Source of the DNA: Winogradskyella sp.
Lineage (GTDB): Bacteria > Bacteroidota > Bacteroidia > Flavobacteriales > Flavobacteriaceae
Length of the DNA stretch: 11,403 nt
Direction: 5' to 3'
NCBI GenBank assembly: GCA_030149115.1
Contig: JASBSE010000056.1
Coordinates: 1 to 11,403 of the forward strand
Positions 1-6,344 of the stretch are shown here, piece by piece; positions within the stretch are counted from its first letter, which is position 1, and each line of letters begins with the position of its first letter. The translations under genes and the position numbers were made by a program. The notes beneath the pieces were generated by a model, which was not told the DNA's origin, did no database searches, and saw only the letters and a list, made by a program, of their open reading frames with translations.

Positions 1-21
1 ATATATTTATTATAAAAGATG

Positions 22-29
22 TACATTTG
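22..29 (+). promoter_or_regulatory. Candidate -7 element (TACATTTG) for the TonB-dependent receptor gene
   Basis: The octamer TACATTTG fits the Bacteroidota sigma-ABfrm -7 consensus TAnnTTTG and is followed by GCACGCC, much like the rplU promoter at 9987-9994. Transcription would begin near position 36 and leave a leader of about 50 nt before the ATG at 87. The matching -33 TTG would fall at or before the left window edge, so it cannot be checked here. Confidence 0.55.
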
Positions 30-86
30 CACGCCTTAAATAACTTTTATTTAATGTAAGAAATATTATTAACTCTAAAATCAATT

Positions 87-2876
87 ATGAAAAAAAGTCT
101 AATTATTTTATTGTTTGGATTGTTTTCTTCTTTTGCATTGGTGGCACAAAGCACAATGATTAAAGGTAGTGTAAAAGATGCAACTTCTTTAGAACCAATT
201 CCAGATGTAACAATAACAATTGAAGAAACCCAACAGTCTACACTGACAAATGGTTTGGGTGAATTTACTTTTTCTAGCAATGTTCCTTTAGGCGAACAAG
301 TATTAAGAATATCTAAACCTGGATATGTTACCAAACGTTACCCAATTATTGTAAATGAAGGGCAAACAGTTAACATTACAGACATGACTTTGGAAGCAGA
401 ATTAGCAAGTGGTAACGACCTATTTACCATTACTTTATCTGATGATGAATTAAATGACGATACTAGTGGTGCAGATAACATTTCTGGATTACTGTCTTCT
501 TCTATGGATGTTTTTCAAAGAACAGCTGCTTTTGAATTTAGCTCTTCTTTCTTCAGAATGAGAGGTTTAGACTCTGATAATGGTTCTGTTTTAATTAACG
601 GAATTGAGATGAATAAAGTATACAACGGCAGACCTCAATGGAGTAATTGGGGAGGTTTAAATGACGTTGTAAGAAACCAAGTTTTAACTGCTGGTTTAAC
701 ACCTTCTGAATATAATTTTGGTGGTATTCTAGGAACAACAAACATTATTACCAGAGCTTCTAGCTATAGAAAAGGTGGTAGAGTAACTTATTCTTCATCT
801 AACAGAAGTTATACAAACAGAGCAATGGCTAGTTACGCATCTGGTTTATTAGATGGTGGTTGGTCTTATGCTTTTATGATGAGTAGAAGATGGGGTAACG
901 AAGGTTATCAAGACGCTACATTATATGATGCCAATTCTTTCTTTGCTACAGTTGAGAAAAAAATTAACGATAAGCACAGTCTTAACTTCACTGGTATTTA
1001 CGCACCAAACAGAAGAGGAAAATCATCACCCAATACGCAAGAAGTTTATGACTTAAAAGGTATTAAGTACAATGAATATTGGGGCTACCTAAATGGTGAC
1101 AAGAAAAACTCTCGTATTAAAGAAACTGAAGAGCCAATTTTAATGCTTAACCACTATTGGGATATTAATAGTTCAACATCTCTTAATACAAACGTAGCTT
1201 ACCAATGGGGAAAACTTGGTAATAGCCGTTTAGATTTCCCTGGCGGAGCTAACCCAAGTCCTGCCTATTATCAAAAATTACCTAGTTATTTCTTAGCTGA
1301 TGATGATGGTCCGGATTACGAAAACGCTTACATCGCTGAGCAAGAATTTATAAATGATGGTCAAATAGATTGGAATAGAATAATTGATGCCAACCTTACA
1401 AATAATATAGACGGTAGCTATGCTGCTTACGCATTATATGAAGATCGTTCTGATGATTCTCAAGTAACTGTAAATACTATTTTAAACACTGAGTTAACAG
1501 AAAACATTATTCTGAATGCTTCGGTAAACTACAAGAGTTTAAAATCAGAGAACTTTGCTGAAATTATCGATTTATTGGGAAGTAACACAGGTGTATTAAA
1601 TGTAGATTCTTTTGACGGTTTCCAATTTGATCTTAACAATCCTGATCAAGTTGCATTTGAAGGTGATAAATTTAGATATAACTACAATCTGTATGCAGAT
1701 ATCATTTCGGGTTATGCACAAGGTGTATTCAAATACAATAAAGTAGATTTTTATTTAGCAGGTAGTATTACCAAAACAGACTACTATAGAGACGGTATTT
1801 ATAGAAATGAAGCAAATGCTAACAATTCTTTTGGAAAAGGTGGTGAAGTAGACTTTACAGGTTTTGGTGCTAAAGCAGGTTTTACTTATAAAATTTCCGG
1901 TAAGCACTTAATCGATGTAAACGGAGGATATATCACAAGAGCTCCATCTTTAAGAAACACTTATTCTAACGCAAGAGCAAATCATGATGTTGTTGGTGTA
2001 GTTAATGGAGTTAATATTACTGGTCAAGATATTACAGAAGAAAAGATAACATCTTTTGACGCTAGTTATATCTTTAGATCGCCAATCGTTAATGCTCGTC
2101 TGACAGGTTTTTATACTAAGACTGAAGACGCTAATGAAATTTCTTTCTACTATGCTGATGGTATAGGTGGTTTCCTCGATGATCAAGGTAATGTGCAAAC
2201 AAACAATTTAGTTTCTGAAGTTTTACAAGGTGTTGACAAAAGGCATATTGGTGCAGAACTGGGTATTGAAGCACAAGTAACACCAACAATAAAACTAAAA
2301 GGTGCTGCATCTTATGGACAATATACCTATGATAACAACCCTAACCTATACATTTCAGCAAACGACCAGGCTGCATTTTACGGAGAATCAAAATTAAAAG
2401 ATTACAAAGTAGCTGGTGGTCCACAAAAAGCTTACTCAATAGGTTTTGAATATAGAGATCCTGATTATTGGTGGTTTGGTGCTACAGCAAACTTTTTTGA
2501 TGAAACTTACGTAGATGTAAGTCCATTATTAAGAACATCTAGTTTCTACACAGAGCCAACAGATGGATTACCAATGAACGATTACAACCCAGAAATTGCT
2601 AGAGAACTCTTAAAGCAAGAAGAATTTGGTAACTACATGGTAGTAAACCTTATAGGTGGTAAATCATGGAAAATTGATGATTATTTTGTAGGTTTCTTTG
2701 CAAGTGTAGGAAACATATTAGATAAACAATATAGAACTGGTGGATTTGAACAAGGTCGTAACGCAAATTATAGAGAGTTACTTGAAGACACTTCAAACCC
2801 TAAGCGTCGTTTTGGACCTAAATATTGGTATGGACGTGGCGCAAATTACTTTTTAAATGTATATTTTAGATTCTAA
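87..2876 (+). CDS. TonB-dependent outer-membrane receptor with carboxypeptidase-regulatory-like N-terminal domain
   Basis: This 929-aa protein is an outer-membrane active transporter that would import a ligand using energy from TonB-ExbBD. A Sec signal peptide spans residues 1-20 (hydrophobic core, then VAQ with cleavage before Gln21). Residues about 24-105 form a carboxypeptidase-regulatory-like beta-sandwich (IKGSVKD..., then P-DVTITI, then TNGLGEFTF), common at the N-terminus of Bacteroidota receptors. The plug domain follows at about 120-235 and includes FRMRGLDSDNGSVLINGIEM and a GGILGTTNIIT-like end. The rest is a beta-barrel rich in alternating aromatic strands, and the protein ends in NVYFRF with the terminal Phe typical of BAM-inserted barrels. 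The gene starts about 50 nt after a TAnnTTTG element and is followed closely by a lipoprotein gene, probably in the same operon. No SusD-like gene is adjacent, so this is not a standard SusCD pair. The ligand cannot be told from the sequence. The family call is firm. Confidence 0.93.
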   Translation: MKKSLIILLFGLFSSFALVAQSTMIKGSVKDATSLEPIPDVTITIEETQQSTLTNGLGEFTFSSNVPLGEQVLRISKPGYVTKRYPIIVNEGQTVNITDMTLEAELASGNDLFTITLSDDELNDDTSGADNISGLLSSSMDVFQRTAAFEFSSSFFRMRGLDSDNGSVLINGIEMNKVYNGRPQWSNWGGLNDVVRNQVLTAGLTPSEYNFGGILGTTNIITRASSYRKGGRVTYSSSNRSYTNRAMASYASGLLDGGWSYAFMMSRRWGNEGYQDATLYDANSFFATVEKKINDKHSLNFTGIYAPNRRGKSSPNTQEVYDLKGIKYNEYWGYLNGDKKNSRIKETEEPILMLNHYWDINSSTSLNTNVAYQWGKLGNSRLDFPGGANPSPAYYQKLPSYFLADDDGPDYENAYIAEQEFINDGQIDWNRIIDANLTNNIDGSYAAYALYEDRSDDSQVTVNTILNTELTENIILNASVNYKSLKSENFAEIIDLLGSNTGVLNVDSFDGFQFDLNNPDQVAFEGDKFRYNYNLYADIISGYAQGVFKYNKVDFYLAGSITKTDYYRDGIYRNEANANNSFGKGGEVDFTGFGAKAGFTYKISGKHLIDVNGGYITRAPSLRNTYSNARANHDVVGVVNGVNITGQDITEEKITSFDASYIFRSPIVNARLTGFYTKTEDANEISFYYADGIGGFLDDQGNVQTNNLVSEVLQGVDKRHIGAELGIEAQVTPTIKLKGAASYGQYTYDNNPNLYISANDQAAFYGESKLKDYKVAGGPQKAYSIGFEYRDPDYWWFGATANFFDETYVDVSPLLRTSSFYTEPTDGLPMNDYNPEIARELLKQEEFGNYMVVNLIGGKSWKIDDYFVGFFASVGNILDKQYRTGGFEQGRNANYRELLEDTSNPKRRFGPKYWYGRGANYFLNVYFRF

Positions 2877-2904
2877 AAAAACTATGAAAAATAAATTTCA
2901 AATT

Positions 2905-4308
2905 ATGAAAACAACAAAATTATTAACACTATTGCTTGCCCTTTTTGCAAGTATTGCAATTACATCTTGTGTTGAAGATGACGATTATAGTATTCCTAAC
3001 AGCTTAGGAAATGAGGAGAACGCTGGTTTAGTACAAATTATGGCTGATTTAAACGCAGGTACTTTAACTGAAATTTCAATAGCAGACTTAAAAGCTCTTT
3101 ACCAAGCTTATGAAGATGGACAAAGCGGTTTTGATTATGATCAATTCATTCAAATTCCTGACAACTTAGTTGTTAAAGGTTATGTGACTTCATCTGATGC
3201 TACAGGTAATTTTTATAAAGAATTTTATATGCAAGATGCACCTGAAAACCCAACAGCTGCAATTGGCGTGCTTTTAAATCAAGTTGATTCTTATAATCAA
3301 TTTAACATTGGACGCGAGGTGTATGTAAAACTAAAAGATATGTATGTTGGTTACAATGCTAACGAAATTATCTCTATTGGCGGTAAAGAAGATGGTTCAG
3401 AAGTAGGTCAGTTTACTGCTAATCAAATACCAACTAAGATTTTTAGATCTGAAGTAACAGAAACAATTGTACCATTACAGGTTAACCTTTCTGAAATAAA
3501 TGAAAGCCATGTAGGATTTTTTGTAACTGCTACAGATGTTCAGTTTCCTGAAAATTTAGAAGGTAGTACTTACGGAGACCCAACTGAAGATTTTGATACC
3601 AGAAGAACGCTTCAAGCTTGTGAGGGCTTTGGGTACTCTAACTTCTTAGTAGAGACTAGTTCTTTTGCTAATTTCTATAACACTCCATTACCAACCGAAG
3701 GAGGAACTATTTCTGCAGTAGTTTTAAAATCTTATGGTGGAGATGATTTAGTACTATTACTAAACGATCTTAGCGATGTTGAGTTTAACAATACACGTTG
3801 CATGCCTTTAGATATAAATGACTTTACTGTAGTTTTTGAAGATGGATTTGATGGAGGATTAAGCCAATGGACAACTTTTAATGTTACTGGTGCACAAGTA
3901 TGGGGAACAACTAATTTTGGTAACCCAGCTCCAAGTGCGTACATGAATGGTTATTCTGGTGGCGCACAAGAAAATGAAGATTGGTTAATTTCTGAAGCTA
4001 TTGACTTATCTGGCGTAACTAATACTTTCTTTTTCTTTGAAACTGATAAGCGTTACGACGGAAACGATTTAGAAGTATACATGTCTACAGATTATTCTGG
4101 TGGAGATCCTAACTCTAACGGTACCTGGACAATGTTAGATGCAACTATGGATCCTAATGCTAATAGCTGGAATACTTGGACAAACTCAGGAAGTATTGAT
4201 GTTTCTAGTGCTGATGGACAAATGTTATACATTGCATTTAAGTACACTTCTACTTCATCTGCAGCTGCAACTTTTGAATTAGATAATGTTACTGTATTAG
4301 GTTTATAA
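2905..4308 (+). CDS. Exported lipoprotein, DUF5689-like plus choice-of-anchor J-type domain
   Basis: This is a predicted outer-membrane lipoprotein of 467 aa from the chosen start. The signal peptide begins MKTTKLL and ends in the lipobox ITSC (Cys22). The acidic stretch VEDDD directly after the Cys resembles the lipoprotein export signal that sends Bacteroidota lipoproteins to the cell surface. Residues about 40-290 match what I recall of DUF5689, including a VVKGYVTSSD...GNFYKEFYMQD segment that looks like an OB-fold-type barrel. Residues about 309-467 (EDGFDGGLSQW..., NEDWLISEAIDLS, FELDNVTVLGL) look like a choice-of-anchor J / cleaved-adhesin jelly-roll domain, often a carbohydrate- or surface-binding module. 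The frame is also open from 2857 and 2884. ATG 2857 overlaps the receptor gene, and 2884 (7 nt after its stop) is a fair alternative. I chose 2905 because it gives the cleanest signal peptide. The gene is probably co-transcribed with the receptor and may serve as its surface partner; the substrate is unknown. Confidence 0.85.
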   Translation: MKTTKLLTLLLALFASIAITSCVEDDDYSIPNSLGNEENAGLVQIMADLNAGTLTEISIADLKALYQAYEDGQSGFDYDQFIQIPDNLVVKGYVTSSDATGNFYKEFYMQDAPENPTAAIGVLLNQVDSYNQFNIGREVYVKLKDMYVGYNANEIISIGGKEDGSEVGQFTANQIPTKIFRSEVTETIVPLQVNLSEINESHVGFFVTATDVQFPENLEGSTYGDPTEDFDTRRTLQACEGFGYSNFLVETSSFANFYNTPLPTEGGTISAVVLKSYGGDDLVLLLNDLSDVEFNNTRCMPLDINDFTVVFEDGFDGGLSQWTTFNVTGAQVWGTTNFGNPAPSAYMNGYSGGAQENEDWLISEAIDLSGVTNTFFFFETDKRYDGNDLEVYMSTDYSGGDPNSNGTWTMLDATMDPNANSWNTWTNSGSIDVSSADGQMLYIAFKYTSTSSAAATFELDNVTVLGL

Positions 4309-4330
4309 TACATCTATAACAACTATATTT

Positions 4331-4364
4331 ACAAAACCTGCTTAATGGCAGGTTTTGTTTTTTT
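4331..4364 (+). terminator. Rho-independent terminator of the receptor-lipoprotein operon
   Basis: A perfect 11-bp stem (ACAAAACCTGC / GCAGGTTTTGT) with a 6-nt loop (TTAATG) is followed by a run of seven T. It begins 22 nt after the lipoprotein stop codon. Confidence 0.9.
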
Positions 4365-4372
4365 AACAGAGT

Positions 4373-4738
4373 ATGTTAGACAACTATTACATATCTATTT
4401 TAAATCACTACAAAAAGCGTCTAGGGAAGCGCAGTCTAACCATAGCGCTACTTTATATAAATATACTAGAGCTGTCAATATTGCTTGCACTAGGAGCTTT
4501 CTTTAGGGCATTTACTTTACAGATGAAGATAACTTCTATCTCATCTACCAAATTTTGGATATTGTTTGGTTTGGTTTCAGTATTTATTATGTTTAAAAAC
4601 TGGATGCGCTATAATGGAAAAAAAAGAAATATTCTAAACGCAAAGCATAGATCAAAAACTCCTTCATTTTATTTATTATGGTTGTTGCCGATTGGCTTTA
4701 TTACACTTGCCTTAGTGTTTTTACAAGTATTAACTTAA
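4373..4738 (+). CDS. Small multi-pass membrane protein of unknown function
   Basis: I do not recognise this 121-aa protein. It shows three likely membrane helices, at residues about 23-47, 61-77 and 97-120. A basic N-terminus (YKKRLGKR) precedes the first, and a strongly basic loop (RYNGKKRN...KHRSK) joins the second and third. That pattern suggests an inner-membrane protein with those basic segments in the cytoplasm. No cysteine or catalytic motif is visible. The ATG lies only 8 nt after the T-run of the upstream terminator, and no good TAnnTTTG promoter lies in between. The nearest candidate, TATATTTA at 4324-4331, overlaps the terminator stem. Expression may therefore come from readthrough or from a start point inside the hairpin. 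A bidirectional terminator follows at once. The reading frame is credible for its length and hydrophobic pattern, but no function can be assigned. Confidence 0.7.
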   Translation: MLDNYYISILNHYKKRLGKRSLTIALLYINILELSILLALGAFFRAFTLQMKITSISSTKFWILFGLVSVFIMFKNWMRYNGKKRNILNAKHRSKTPSFYLLWLLPIGFITLALVFLQVLT

Positions 4739-4741
4739 AAT

Positions 4742-4780
4742 AAAAAACGCTGTCTTTTAAAGGACAGCGTTTTTTATTTT
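4742..4780. terminator. Bidirectional terminator between convergent genes
   Basis: AAAAAACGCTGTC pairs with GACAGCGTTTTTT across a short loop (TTTTAAAG). The A-run on one side and the T-run on the other let it act in both directions. It serves the membrane-protein gene ending at 4738 on the plus strand and the HMA lipoprotein gene ending at 4801 on the minus strand. Confidence 0.88.
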
Positions 4781-4800
4781 TAACGGTAGTTATAAAACTA

Positions 4801-5319
4801 CTATTCTGCTTTATTTTCTTCTTTATTACAACATGGTTTTTTACAGTCTTCTTTGCAAGCTTTTTTCTCTGCTTCAGTTTTATTAGCACAGCAAGCTTTA
4901 TTACAATCTTCTTTACATTTTTTAGCCTCACTACCAAAGCCATCTACGACCTTCATGTCTTTTACTTTGTATACATCACTAACTTTAGCTACTGCTTCTT
5001 CTAGGGATTTAGGAGACACTTTAGCTTCATCATACTCAACCATAGCTAAGCGTTTATCAAAATCTACTTTTGCAGATTTCACACCATCCATTTTAGCCAT
5101 TTTCTTTTCGATGGTTTTTGCACAACCTACAGCACAGGTCATACCCTCAATTCCAAATTCTACTTTAGCATAGGTTGCATTCGGATCTAAGTTTTTGGCA
5201 ACTTCTTTAGCACCTACCTCAACATCAACAGTTTTCACTTCTGGCTCAGCTTTATCTTTGCAAGATGTTAAAGCTAAAAGTAAAGCAGAAGCCACAATTA
5301 TATTCTTTAAATTTTTCAT
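4801..5319 (-). CDS. HMA-domain lipoprotein with duplicated Cys-rich C-terminal tail
   Basis: This 172-aa lipoprotein is probably a periplasmic or outer-membrane-anchored metal-binding protein, perhaps for copper. The signal peptide ends in the lipobox LTSC (Cys20). Residues about 51-122 form a heavy-metal-associated (HMA/CopZ-like) ferredoxin-like fold, with GMTCAVGC as the metal loop (Cys62, Cys66), then MDGVKSAKVDFDK and a VEYDEAKVS strand. The loop spacing is CxxxC, one residue longer than the usual CxxC of copper chaperones and P-type ATPases. The tail holds two near-identical units, CKEDCNKACC (135-144) and CKEDCKKPCC (155-164), giving eight more cysteines with exactly 20-residue spacing. 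It stands alone, divergent from the permease gene over 95 bp. The only promoter-like site on its strand is a weak TAGATTTA at 5344-5351. The domain and lipoprotein calls are firm; the metal and role are inference. Confidence 0.88.
   Translation of the reverse strand: MKNLKNIIVASALLLALTSCKDKAEPEVKTVDVEVGAKEVAKNLDPNATYAKVEFGIEGMTCAVGCAKTIEKKMAKMDGVKSAKVDFDKRLAMVEYDEAKVSPKSLEEAVAKVSDVYKVKDMKVVDGFGSEAKKCKEDCNKACCANKTEAEKKACKEDCKKPCCNKEENKAE
4828..4917 (-). repeat. Tandem C-x3-C-x3-CC coding repeat in the HMA lipoprotein tail
   Basis: Two 10-codon units, 4888-4917 and 4828-4857 (read on the minus strand), encode CKEDC-N/K-K-A/P-CC. They are separated by a 10-residue Lys/Glu/Ala spacer. The DNA copies differ at several, mostly synonymous, positions, so the duplication is not recent. 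The cysteine pattern suggests one soft-metal site per unit. Confidence 0.8.
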
Positions 5320-5414
5320 AAGTATAAACTCTTAAATTTTGGATAAATCTAATAAATATTGATGTTTCTTGCGAAAGAATTAACGATTTTTGTGAATCTT
5401 AAGGAAACATTTGT

Positions 5415-6293
5415 ATGAAAAGCCCTAACATAAAATGGATTTACCTCCTCATCCTTTCCGTTATTTGGGGAAGTTCCTTTATTCTTATTAAAAAATCGTT
5501 ACTTGGACTTACTCCCTTTCAACTCGGTGCTCTAAGAACTATTTTTACAGGAATAATTTTATTATTAGCAGGATTTTATCATTTAAAACATGTCCCAAAA
5601 TCTAAATGGAAGTGGCTTCTTTTGTCTGGTTTGCTAGGCTCTTTCTTACCTGCTTTCTTCTTTGCTATTGCAGAAACTGAAATTGATAGTGCTGTTGCCT
5701 CAATCTTAAATTCATTAGTGCCCTTAAATACAATAATCCTTGGCTTTGCTGTTTTTAAAATTGTATCAACAAAACGACAAATTATAGGTGTAATTATCGG
5801 ATTTATAGGTACTGCCATTTTAATTTTAAAAGGTTCTGAACTTAACCCAAATCAAAATTATCTGTATGCTGGTTTTGTTATTGCTTCTACACTTATGTAT
5901 GCTGCAAACGTCAATATTATAAAACGCTACCTACAAGATGTAAAGCCTTTAGCTATTGCTGCAGGTAACTATGCTTTTATTATAACACCAGCATTAATTG
6001 TATTACTGTTTTCTGGATTTTTTACTTCAGAACGATTAAACCACCCTGATTTGGTTAAGTCATTAGGTTTTGTAGTTATCCTTTCTGTTTTTGGTACTGC
6101 AATAGCCAAAGTAGTTTTTAATAAACTTGTGCAAATTTCCACACCTGTTTTTGCGTCCTCTGTTACCTATATTATGCCAATAATTGCCTTGCTTTGGGGA
6201 ATTTTGGATGGAGAATCCTTTAGCCTGATTCAAGGGTTAGCTGCACTTTTAATCTTGGCTGGTGTGTATTTATCTCATAAACGTAAAACATAA
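5415..6293 (+). CDS. EamA/DMT-superfamily permease
   Basis: This 292-aa integral inner-membrane protein has two EamA repeats and about ten predicted helices, the normal size for the drug/metabolite transporter superfamily. The first repeat starts at residue about 9 with the signature LSVIWGSSFILIKKSL and continues with TPFQLGALR. The second begins around residue 150 (YAGFVIASTLMYAANVNIIKRY) and ends in ALLWGILDGESF...LAALLILAGVYLS. A short cytoplasmic tail (HKRKT) follows. Family members export amino acids, metabolites or drugs, and the sequence does not say which applies here. The sequence AAGGA about 10 nt before the ATG could act as a Shine-Dalgarno. A weak -7-like GATTTTTG lies at 5385-5392. 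The gene is transcribed alone, away from the HMA lipoprotein gene and towards the M16 operon. Confidence 0.92.
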   Translation: MKSPNIKWIYLLILSVIWGSSFILIKKSLLGLTPFQLGALRTIFTGIILLLAGFYHLKHVPKSKWKWLLLSGLLGSFLPAFFFAIAETEIDSAVASILNSLVPLNTIILGFAVFKIVSTKRQIIGVIIGFIGTAILILKGSELNPNQNYLYAGFVIASTLMYAANVNIIKRYLQDVKPLAIAAGNYAFIITPALIVLLFSGFFTSERLNHPDLVKSLGFVVILSVFGTAIAKVVFNKLVQISTPVFASSVTYIMPIIALLWGILDGESFSLIQGLAALLILAGVYLSHKRKT

Positions 6294-6322
6294 AAAAACC
6301 GAAGCATTGGCTTCGGTTTTTT
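6292..6322. terminator. Bidirectional terminator (permease gene / M16 operon)
   Basis: A 13-bp stem, AAAAAACCGAAGC / GCTTCGGTTTTTT, with a 4-nt ATTG loop begins within the permease stop codon. Flanking A- and T-runs allow it to end both the plus-strand permease transcript and the minus-strand M16 transcript, whose last stop codon is at 6345. Confidence 0.92.
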
Positions 6323-6344
6323 ATAATATCAAGATTTAATATTC

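Noticed and set aside
4701..4943. Minus-strand frame covering the bidirectional terminator and the end of the HMA lipoprotein gene
   Set aside because: It spans a strong terminator and overlaps two better-supported genes. The Lys/Val-rich product is typical of reading AT-rich DNA in a wrong frame.
4853..5173. Plus-strand frame of 106 codons opposite the HMA lipoprotein gene
   Set aside because: It is the antisense shadow of a gene with clear lipobox and HMA motifs. Its Ser/Leu/Ala-rich product shows no domain.
5385..5392. GATTTTTG as a promoter element for the permease gene
   Set aside because: The first base does not fit TAnnTTTG. The nearer TTG (5369-5371) is too close at 13 bp and the further one sits at the 23-bp limit, so it was not listed as a feature.
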